DNA of 37,500 bases from Sphaeroforma sirkka. Taxonomy: Eukaryota > Opisthokonta > Ichthyosporea > Ichthyophonida. The stretch is from positions 1-37,500 of the forward strand of contig LUCW03001588.1 in the NCBI GenBank assembly GCA_001586965.3, given 5' to 3'. Within the stretch, counting starts at the first letter, position 1. The number at the start of each line of letters is the position of its first letter. Shown one piece after another: positions 20,592 to 31,177 of this stretch. The notes under the pieces were generated by a model. The model saw nothing but the letters and a program-made list of their open reading frames with translations, made no database searches and was not told the origin of the DNA. A program made the position numbers and the translations under genes.

Positions 20592-21014
20592 TGTTGGGTG
20601 GGGAAATACAAGTAAGCTGAAGTGTGTCTAAAGAGTGGTGCGTTCGAATATAAACATATTTTTTATCTCACCTTCAGTCATATACTGATGGTATTTGTAC
20701 TAGTGTTCAACCACTTGGGTTGCCCAGGGTAAAGCATGAGAAACCTTATGCAGAACACTTAGTGCTCTGATATAATTCTAGAGATAAATATACCACTTTC
20801 CCTGTTAAGTACTCTCAGTCTCGGGCCTCCGCTCTCGGCTAGCCGGTGGCCCGCACATAAATAGAATAATATGAGAAGAAGTCTCAATTGCGTACTCTTG
20901 GGCTGATCCCCACCTATACATAGGATTAATTTGAAAACAAGTCTCAAATTACTCTCGGGCTGATGGCGTAAAAGGTCATCAACGTATTTAGAAATACGTC
21001 TACTCCTATCGTCA
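20592..21014 (-). mobile_element. Solo LTR, family C, inverted copy
   Basis: The reverse complement of this stretch matches 19781-20236, with blocks such as ACTGATGGTATTTGTACTAG and CAAATTACTCTCGGGCTGA. Together they make an inverted LTR pair 355 bp apart. No exact target duplication is visible, and several indels distinguish the two. Confidence 0.75.
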
Positions 21015-21660
21015 TTACTAACCTTTCTACCACCGTATGACCCCAAGGTGTTTTTACGCACGTATATTTGGCGTACTTCCAGAAGGTATGCGGTAGTTGA
21101 GCATTGCGTGGGACTGCAAATATGTCTACGTTATTAGATTCGAAGATCTTTTGGGCTTGCTCAAAGGAATTTGGGAATAGCTGCCAACAGTCTGCATAAA
21201 GTATCTCGGGTACATCACTTTCTGCCGCGTCTTCGTGTACTCTCCTTAACATATCTGGGAGCACATTAGTCTCTCCAGATGAGAAATAGTAAAGTTAAAA
21301 GATGCAGTTATATGGTGCCACCGCTGTAACATCGGGCTGAGCTTGACCTGTGTATTCATGTGCACCAGCGCCTTGTCTGTGCAGACCGCGAAACGTTGTC
21401 CATCGAGGTGATCGCGGAAGCGAGCTAAACTATTCACTAACGCCAGTAAATCCTTCTCAGGTGAAGCATAGTTCTGTTAGGCGTGGCTCAGAATCTTACT
21501 GAACGACATCAAGTAAAATTCTTCGTACCTTCAATCCACTGAAATAGAGCGCCGCCTATGCTGTAGTCGCTTGCGTATGTCTCAACGTTCAACGGCACTC
21601 CTTCCACTGGAAGTATTACGCTATTGCATTTTTCATCGCCTGCAATGCTTCTGTGTGTCG
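21015..21660 (-). pseudogene. RNase H and DIRS-like spacer remnant (element 2)
   Basis: RFRDHLDGQRFAVCTDKALV and QVKLSPMLQRWHHIT align with element 1, but the TDHKAL motif lacks its histidine codon. Next come CWQLFPNSFEQAQKIF and VDIFAVPRNAQLP, the start of the DIRS-like domain, then a jump to KTPWGHTV. Most of the extra domain is thus deleted in this copy. Confidence 0.75.
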
Positions 21661-21689
21661 TTGTTTCCATCGACCGCTAATCAAATCAA

Positions 21690-22575
21690 TTGGTTTGGGC
21701 TTACAACACTTTCGTAGTGGTGCTACTACGTGTGCAAATTTACGCTAGTGCTCAGGTAGATAGTTCGCCATACCTAACGCCGACGCGATGTCTTAGTATC
21801 GTTGCGGTGTCGGCCAGTCGAGCTGCTTCGCCTTCTTCTCAAAGTCGATATCGATACTCTGTGCTGACACCTTCTTACCCAAACTCAATATTATCACTTC
21901 TGCTATCGCAAAGTGGCATTTGGATGGATTGAGTTTGAAGCTGTGATACGTGAGACGTCTGATAACCTCCTTCACGGTGAACATGTGTTTTTCGTAGTCG
22001 TCACTGGCAATCACTGTCATCTATATAGTGGTGCATCGGTTCCCCGTCGAGTTTTAGTAACCCTAACCTCATCGTGCGCTTGAATTGATGCGTCAACACG
22101 TGATGACCAAAATATGCCGATGTAAATGAGGATTTGTACCTCTCGTGTGTGAAGCTAAACAAATATCGCGAGTCCGGATGTATCGGTAGTCCATGTTATG
22201 CGGCCGATATGTCCAACGTTGTATAATAATTATTGCTTTGTAGAAGAGAAATGAGTTCGTTGACTTTCAGAATTGAGAATTGGTCACCCGGAATGAATGC
22301 GTTTAGTGCTCTCATGTCCAAACAGACCCTCACCTTCGTCACCTCACCTACACTCACTATCAAACCAACGGAAGGTTGACTGTCGTTGGTGTTGTACGCT
22401 TTGCAATTACTATGTCCTTCAACCATTTATGTACTTGTTCGTTGACACAAGGTAGCCATCTATCAGGCACAAAGTTGCTTGTGGATTTACACATGCTCAT
22501 TGCTTGTTCACGCGTGATCGGGATTGATGCCTCGCTCTCTCGAGGCCACAGCGTGCGTTCGCCTCTAGCTTTCAT
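21690..22575 (-). pseudogene. Reverse transcriptase remnant (element 2)
   Basis: KVRVCLDMRALNAFIPGDQF, YYTTLDISAA, YIDD (22016-22027), RLTYHSFKLNPSKCHF and LDWPTPQRY are readable in three frames. Breaks occur right after the YIDD active site and after LDISAA. It is clearly related to element 1 RT. Confidence 0.8.
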
Positions 22576-22818
22576 GTTAACCGTTGTCGTACATCAGCCG
22601 GCTCCGTTGTGCTAGGTGCTTGACGTCGTGGTAACGGTTCAAGGAGGGCATCTAACTCTGTAGGATCTATTGGGGTGTGGAGTGATTGAATTGCCCCTAC
22701 TATAACCCGAGGCCTTTCATCATGTCTTGGCCCAAGATGATGTCTATACCGTCTGGCAAGTTCTTTATGATCTCTGTACTGTACCGTACCGTATTGGTAG
22801 GACTTTCGTCGTCCCCAG

Positions 22819-23028
22819 TCATTGAGTTCGTACCGCCTTGTCAGCGAAATAGATGCAAAAACCAGATGGTGCTAGAGTTATGGGACGGCCTAATTGTTCT
22901 GCGGATGTCGTCGCGACGCAGTTTTTGTTTGCTCCCGTGTCTACTAATGCTCTGAACGTGCGCCCGTTTTGTTGTATTCGTATGTAGATTCGGATGTCCG
23001 CTGCGAGAGATGGGACTTCAATCCCCAT
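22819..23028 (-). pseudogene. Aspartic protease remnant (element 2)
   Basis: IYIRIQQNGRTFRALVDTGA contains the catalytic D-T-G and matches the element 1 protease, which has D-S-G. The segment ends in FCIYF like element 1, followed by the G-Q-D type tail in another frame near 22700. Confidence 0.8.
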
Positions 23029-23029
23029 T

Positions 23030-23560
23030 ACCTCACTGAACGAGCTACATCCGCGTCAGACACCCTCACCTCTCAGTGCTTCTCTGGTACAGGGGTCCAT
23101 ACGGACTGGTCAGAGCCTGCTGTAGGAGTGTCGTCGTCGTAATCGCCTGCAATTTTGCGCTGACGCGGAGATGCCGATGCTCACCTGAATCGTTACGTTC
23201 CTAGTATTCGTCATCTATGAATAGTAGATGTCTCGTCTGTCTCTCTATGATTTCTGATTCGTGCATTGTGGGGCTCTCTATGTATAGTTTGACTTCTAGA
23301 ATTATTAGCCCCTGCACTACTGTATGCATCGCTACGGCTGTCCGCATAAAGCGCGGGCATCGATTCACCGGTATCGCTGCTAGAATAGACGCTGATCGAC
23401 TTACTTTCCCGGCCACATCGCGTGCTATTAGCGCTATTCTCTCGATTGATCTTGACGGTCAATGTATTAACCTCTCCGGTATATGTTGAAGTAAAATCTC
23501 TCTTTATCTATACTCTATTCTCAGATCGTTAAAAATGAGCAATGTACTAGTAATTTAAAA
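23030..23560 (-). pseudogene. Truncated gag remnant (element 2)
   Basis: Only about 500 bp separates the protease from the 5' LTR, compared with over 2 kb of gag plus leader in element 1. A short open frame (23211-23462) is serine- and arginine-rich like the Gag N-terminus of element 1, without clear alignment. Most of gag and the leader appear deleted. Confidence 0.5.
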
Positions 23561-23794
23561 TGGGGTAATGTCGAAGGTAACTGTATCTAAAAGTACTCCC
23601 CTCTCACAAGGGGAGACGTCGTTTCTTTATTAATGCTCCTTCTTGAAAGAAATTAAATATTGAACTAAAACTTTCATGTGCTTTTCCATTCATAACAAAT
23701 GATCGCATAAACCAAGTTTACAGAATCTATAAAATAAAACTAAATAAACAATTTTAATAGAATAAACCCTGTTTAGGGTATATCGACCACACCA
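23561..23794 (-). repeat. 5' LTR of element 2 (234 bp)
   Basis: A direct copy of 17610-17820 with an extra segment near 23640-23700. It starts TGGGGTAATGTCG and ends GACCACACCA on the plus strand. Confidence 0.75.
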
Positions 23795-24654
23795 TTCTCT
23801 AAACTTCGGTATGTACCTCGTGCGCCGAACCTAAAATGGGGTTTTTCGGGTACTCTCGGAAATATTATGCTTCGAACACAGCTAGATTTTGTATCAAGCT
23901 AATGATTTTGACAAAGAATCGTTACGTGCGGATTCGCCCTAGGCATGTAAGTTGGTTTTTAGTGTTCGCAGAGTACCGTTTGAGTACCGTTTGGCGCACG
24001 ATTTGCTAGGGCCAATGATAACAAAAATAAATAGTAGAGCCCAAAGTATACAAATACTGCACATATATCTTATAGTGGCAACAATTTTACTTCTCCTTAT
24101 ATAATACTGAGGCGTAATCAAGTACTGATACATATTAGTAGAATGGTTTACAAGATTAGTTTTTGGTAACAGCGCAAATCTATTGCTTTTAGCAGTGAAC
24201 TCGGTATAAACTGTAATACCTATTAATAGTCTATATAGCGCGATAAATCGGAATGTGATGCATCTTTGTCCATTACGAGATTTCAACATAGTATATACGT
24301 GTAGTTGCGATTGTAGCTAGTTTTATTAATACAGTGCTCAAAAATAAAGGTAGCCTAACAACTGCGACAAATACTATTTAATCACTCTTCGGGAGCCAGA
24401 GGCACAAACATTGTATTGAGCGAGCGAACGCCCAGATAGAGTTATAACGCGTGCAGCACTTTAGTGCCAATCGAACGTTACGGATCTCACCAGCCATACA
24501 TTCTCGCCGCTGCAAACATATACAAGGGTGTGCATATTTGAGTTATAAACCTAAACATGAATAAAAATAGAACCAGAGTTCGCCGAGAGAACTACCTGAA
24601 ACGGTTCAATTGCATGTCATCAGCAGTGAAAATACTCGGAGACCATTTTTCTCT
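23795..24654. other. Spacer without recognised feature
   Basis: This is the spacer between element 2 and the helicase gene. One minus-strand frame (23939-24289) has a single hydrophobic stretch but no other sign of coding. No repeats are visible. Confidence 0.5.
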
Positions 24655-24925
24655 CTATCTATTCCATTTACATACTAGGAAATGAGTAGGAACGCATAAT
24701 TTTAAACACTCAACAATACCGGTTTGGAAACCTGGGAATCGCTGATCTAAGTCGCGTGAGCGGTTTGCTTGCGCTCCTTGTCTGCGGAGATTTGGATTAC
24801 TAGCGCTAGAGTGTGCACTGTGAAACCGATTGTGTCGGTATGATCCTGTTTCTTCAAAGCGACCAGGGTCCTGTTCGTACCAGCGATGCTCACGAGGCCG
24901 CTTAAAGTCGTTCTTGCTTTCATAC
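24655..24925 (-). CDS. Possible C-terminal exon of the helicase gene
   Basis: An open frame after a pyrimidine-rich acceptor (CAATCACAG) encodes a charged tail ([15 protein letters not shown] ... [15 protein letters not shown]) and runs to a stop at 24655. Composition suggests coding, but the link to upstream exons is not established. Confidence 0.3.
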
Positions 24926-27900
24926 CTGTGATTGTGATTGTGTTTGTGAATGGGGTGGTGGTAGAAATAGGCACATATATTATAAGAGCCGCGTTCGCAT
25001 GCTTTGCTGTTCACCAGAACAGTGGCGAACCCACTACGCAAGACACGGATGGGTCTAAGCGATCCACGACCGACCAGCGAAAAGCTTACACGTTGCTGAG
25101 AAGATACAGAACATACGTGATTCTATCAATGGATCCTGGCGGCATTTTATCATAGTCCACAAACGGACAGGGCAACATGGGTAGGGCACCATCGTTTAAA
25201 ACTCCGACTGAAATCACGTGCAGATGGTCGCGAGGCCTGTGGTGTGATCGAAATAAAAAAAGTGTGATAGGAAAGCCGTTAATCAACGAACTGCTAAACG
25301 CCAGCGTAAGTATAGAAACCAGAGGTGTTTGCGAGGGGTACCCGTTAACGGGCTGTGAAAGGCGGCGTATACTTTGAGTGGAGTGTATATTTGTGGAAAG
25401 TATGTATTTAGCATATGGTGATGATGATGGAACAGAAGATAAAGCCCGCGAGGGTCGCAATTAGACCACACCGCAATAAATGCGACCTTTCTGCTAAGAC
25501 AAGTCAAGCCTGCGCAGCACTATTGACCCGAACAAGCACTATATACCCGGTTCTCACATACAAAACTCTAACTCTACTTATTCGTGTTTATGTTCAACCA
25601 CTCTGCGCACCTAGTACAGGACACATGGGCCATCTTCATCTCCTCGTCCAGATGTTTGGCCTCAATCGCCTCCTGATCGCGCACCTTTTTGATACTCGCG
25701 CGTAGCCTGTGGTGTCGTTCCTGCAGTCATGATGGTGCATTGCTTTAGTGTTTAATGGAACAGTTTGTACCGGCCTACGACAGCGGTGTGTCTACAGGAT
25801 ACAGCCGTGATAGTAGACATCGCATATGCACGTCGAACAATATTAATACCATAGATGTATGCTATTCTATGCGCGTAGCAAGGTACTGTCAATAAGGAGT
25901 TGTTCGCACACACCACACACCTCTGTGCTACCAGGCGTCCCGCTTGCGGCTGGCGGATTGATTTTATGCTTAGACTTAGTGCCAGACTTTTGGTCAGACT
26001 TAGAAGTGGACTTTAGGGTGTTCAGAGGAGATTTTTGCGGTGCAGTTGGTGGCCTGAGGTTCCTATCGCGATCCTCATACGCCATGGGCAGAATCCCATC
26101 ATTCCAGAACACTACGAACACCACATTCCATTCTAATCCCTTGGCCTAACAGAAGCGGATATGCATGGATTGTAAATGTATTAGAGTATTACATGGCTTA
26201 AATAAACACTGCATGTTTCCTGAATACTGGGTGCCGGAAAAACGTCGGTGTTTGCTTCCAGAAGAACAAGTTCCAATGGTCAACATTGTCTCGTTTGCGC
26301 GAAAGGACCTATTGAGGTGCAGTGTTCGGGTGAAGCATTTGCATGTACTCGCCCAGGACACAGGATGTATATACACCTACCTGATGAATCGTTGAAATGG
26401 TGACCATTCCCTTGTCTGCTTCCTCCTCTTGCCCTTTGGCTTCCTACATAGTTCAATCCGAACGGGGTTCATGATTTATAATTGAGTAGCTATATAACGA
26501 ACTGAGCACCAGGCCGATCACACCCCGAATAATCCCAACTCAAGAGTTTACGGTGACACTACCAGAGCTCACACAGTCACACACAATACTGCATCTATGC
26601 ACACAGCGACACATGTGTGAGCATTTCACCCATACAAGAAGAAACTCATACATCGGCAAATCCCCACCCAAAGCCGGGTGTCAGTTGTTCAATATAGCAT
26701 CCTCCATATACCTAGACAAAACCAGTACACACGTGGTTGCTAAGGTTCGCGGACGGATACACCACGCAATGCAATACCGAGGCTCTCACAACCCCACCCA
26801 CACCACGACGATATATATAGAGAAGATATGCGATACGCACATTAAAAAGCCATACCCCAGTATCCCCTAGTCCAACAGAGATCAGAAACTCGCCCAAGAT
26901 CACCGGTCCCACGTGGTGCCGTTCGTAGATCTCACCCAGAATCACTTGGTCGAGTGTCGCAATACACTGCTTGGCAAACTCCGGGCGCGCCTATAGTCAA
27001 GAGGGTACAGAGTGTTAGCAGATGTCGCTACTATATCACGGAGGTGACACTATGCTGGTTGGGGTTAGTTGCAACACGCAACAAAGAACTTCAAAAAAAA
27101 CTACAGTGCTAAACCTACGTTGATATCTTTCACTATCACTCCTACATATCTCCCGTAGACTATCAGGTGGGTCTTTTGTCCAGGAGGGGTCATTCTCTTA
27201 CACATCTCCACAAACAGGTAATGATAAACATACATTAACCTCCTGCACTATCACTCTTCTACATATCTCCCGTAGACTATCAGGTGGGTCTTTTGTCCAG
27301 GAGTGGCCACTCACTTACACATCTCCGCAAACAGGTAATGATAAACATACATTAACCTCCTGCACTATCACTCTTCTACACATCTCCCGTAGACTATCAG
27401 GTGGGTGTTTTGTCCAGGAGTGGCCACTCACTTACACATCTCCGCAAACAGGTAATGATAAACATACATTAACCTCCTGCACTATCACTCTTCTACACAT
27501 CTCCCGTAGACTATCAGGTGGGTCTTTTGTCCAGGAGTGGCCACTCACTTACACATCTCCGCAAACAGGTAATGATAAACATACATTAACCTCCTGCACT
27601 ATCACTCTTCTACACATCTCCCATAGACTATCAGGTGGGTCTTTTGTCCAGGAGTGGCCACTCACTTACACATCTCCGCAAACAGGTAATGATAAACATA
27701 CATTAATCTCCTGCACTATCACTCTTCTACACATCTCCCGTAGACTATCAGGGGGGTTTTGTGTCCAGGAAGGGTCACTCTCTTACACATCTCCCGTAGA
27801 CTATCAGGTGGATATTTGTCCAGGAGGGGTCACTCTCTTACACATCTCCCCAAACAGGTAATGATAAACATACATTAAGCTCCTGCACTATCACTCTCCT

Positions 27901-30900
27901 ACACATCTCCCCAAACAGGTAATGATAAACATACATTAAGCTCCTGCACTATCACTCTCCTACACATCTCCCGTAGACTATCAGGTGGGTCTTTTGTCCA
28001 GGAGGGGTCGGCTGGCCCGGGCACAGGACGGCCCTCTTTATTCAGTATCGCTCCTCTCTTCGCCAGGAAGTACCGTGCCTCCTCCGTCAGGTTCTGTTTT
28101 ACAGATCGAATACAATACACAGTAGGTCAATACCACCGTAGTATTCGCCCATACGCATCCACAGTAACAAACATACACATTAGATCAATACCACCGTAGT
28201 GACCGCTCATAGGCATCGATAGCAACAAGCATACACAGTAGGTCAATACCACCGTAGTATCCGCTCATACACATCCACAGTAACAAACATACCCAGTAGA
28301 TCAATACCACCATAGTGTCCGCTCATAGGCATCGATAGCAACAAACATACACAGTAGGTCAATACCACAGTGGTATCCGCTCATACGCATCCATAGTAAC
28401 AAACATACACAGTAGATCAATACCACCGTAGTATCCGCCCATACGCATTCACAGTAACAAACATACACAGTAGATCAATACCACCATAGTATCCGCTCAT
28501 ACGCATCCACAGTAACAAGCATACACAGTAGATCAATACCACCGTAGTGTCGTTCATAGGCATCGATAGCAACAAACATACACAGTAGGTCAATACCACC
28601 GTAGTATCCGCTCATATGCATCCTCAGCAACAAACATACAGTAGGTCAATACCACCGTAGTATCCGCCCATATGAATCGACAGCGACAAACTGGGAATTG
28701 ATATAACGAACACCACATGCGTCATACATACCAGCGCCCATGTACAACATAATGGGGCACCGATTTTAGGGTTTTAGAGTTTTTTTTTGGGGGTACAGGG
28801 GTTTTGGCCTTACCCGGATAAATTGTGGGTTGCTTTCGGCCAAAGTCGATGACGAGAAAGAGTTCACACAGTCAAGGTTTAGGGATCCCGGAGATATGCA
28901 AGAGAACGTAAAATGTGGGTGTAATTATTGTTATATTATGGGTCTGATTAAGTGGGCTTGAACGTTTCTCACAAAGAATCAATGCAAAGCGTACTCGATA
29001 TATGACAGACGCTTATGCACCACACAAACAACAACCATCGGGCTCATAATATAACGATAATACATACCTGTAAGTGTCGGTAGCCGCACCTTCCACGTCC
29101 TCGTCCGAATCTTCATCAGAGGTGCTGTCATCGCTAGATTCCAGACGGGGTGTCTGCTTTGTCTTGTGCGTGGAGGTGTTGGGTGTGTTGTTGAAGTCTC
29201 TGCAGGTTTCAGCGTGGTTGTAGAATGATTGGTATTGTATTGTTATAGGAAGCAGTGACTGTAAGTATTTTCTGCATGTGGTATCTCCTCCACCGAACCT
29301 AGAAACCATAAACTCTAAAACCCTAAACCCGAACTTACTACCATCGCCTATATGAATAATATATAGTAGTACAGTAGCGTCCACAATATATACAATTGTG
29401 CACAATCGCATCAGGGTCGGATGGCACAATAGCGATCACAGCACTAAACGTAATAGAGCCCCAGTACTGAACTCACCTTTCGGCTTGTTTGCGCTCATGT
29501 TTCCGTTTCTTCAACTGCTTCATATTAGAGGTGTCGTAGACAAGCTGCGTGAAACATCAATCAACAGGAAGATCAACAAATCGGCGATACGCTAACGCCA
29601 CATATGTACGCGTACATGCGGTATTCATACGCTGTTATATATATATACAAACACACACACACACACATATATATATCTATATATAAATACATATACATAT
29701 ATATATATACATATATATATACACGTGAAAGATTCATGTAAAACATACCTTTAGAAGGGAGCACAAGTCCAGATGAATGCTACTTGTGCACCACATTTCG
29801 TAGGTCGCCAGGAACTGTTCAATGATGTTTAGAGTTTTGCGCTCTGAAAACATCAGTAAGGGCGATAACAGTTTCAGTATCTGATGATATCACGCACGCG
29901 TACGCCTGAATACATACCTAGACACATAAATATCGCCTACACCTATCGGCTAACGGGTGGCATATACACTTACCTACTCGGCCGGTGAGCACTATATGAT
30001 TGAGAGTGTCGAATACACACGAGGCCTTGAGCGCCTGGTGGATGTTCTTGACCTTCTCAATGGCCCTCTCCCCTATGCCACTGTTATTGGTGGTGCGAAG
30101 AAGTGTGAGCCAGGCCAGGGAAGGTTGAGCAACCAAAAGTTGCGGTTACTATACCGTACAGAAGTATACGAATAGCAACGTACATACCCCAATTTCGCGT
30201 GTTAGATATGAATTAGATATACACACACTTTTACTTACATAGTACACGCATGAACGTACAAACATATATGAAGACATAAAATAAATACTTGTATAGGTAT
30301 GTTGTAGACATCACAAAAATACTTATATACGATATACGTATAAAAAGAAGAAGGAGTACTTGTACACGTATACGAAGACATCAAAATAATACTCGTATAC
30401 GAATATGAAAGCATAGAAGAAATAATTGTATACGTATATGAGGTATACACGTATACGTATATGGACTAATACAGTAACAGGACATACTGACAGGTGGCTA
30501 GGGCTTCCAAGCAGGCAAAGTCATCGGAACTATCCAGAACAAAGCGTAGATGAAGCGCCATCAGTTTGACATCTGTATCACGTTGTGTATAAGCGTTAAG
30601 ACTAGGCGATGGATTGGTATTGAAGAAAACTTGTACACCACAGGGTATAGAATGAACGGCACAACAAAAAGAAGTACATAGAGGAAACAACAGCAGCGAA
30701 TACGTAAGAGTCAGTAAACGCATTGAACAAGTTGTGTCAATAATGTTTGAGCAAGTGACTTGCCGGCATTGTCGAATACGGATTTGCCACCAACAATCTT
30801 AACGGGTATGTCTCTCCGTCTTAATTCCTGTGTAAGTGGAATCGGGCAAAGTTGTAAGAAGTGACAGAGAAATCAGACAAACTTGTATTTTAAAGTGACG

Positions 30901-31049
30901 AGGAGTCGGAAAAATTTGTATCTAGTGATAGAGAAGTCAGAGGGATGTGTATCAAGCGATAAGACGAAACATAGAACGAAACTGTAGCAGGTGATGGAGT
31001 AAGAGCTACACCCACAGTTGTCCCGTGTGATCGTACTGCGCATATATAT

Positions 31050-31080
<31 letters not shown>

Positions 31081-31129
31081 CATATATACACACACACACA
31101 TATATATATACATATATACACACATACGC

Positions 31130-31177
<48 letters not shown>

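Noticed and set aside
23939-24289. Minus-strand frame with one hydrophobic stretch, possible membrane protein
   Set aside because: There is a single hydrophobic run in AT-rich DNA, no motif and no splice-consistent neighbours.
24747-25155. Plus-strand frame 24886-25155 and alternative minus frame 24747-24974
   Set aside because: They are shadows of the more plausible charged minus-strand frame at 24655-24925.
25880-25935. C-x2-C (VCGVCEQ) suggesting a zinc finger after motif V
   Set aside because: The codons lie beyond the GAG|GTGTGT donor that gives the correct phase for the motif VI exon, so they are most likely intronic.
27125-27930. 117-bp copies as extra cassette exons of the helicase
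   Set aside because: With the phase required by exons 21 and 22, each copy meets a stop codon. They are better seen as duplicated donors.
27125-28690. CRISPR-like arrays
   Set aside because: The repeats are 117 and 58-60 bp with no distinct spacers, lie in introns of a eukaryotic gene and have no cas genes nearby.
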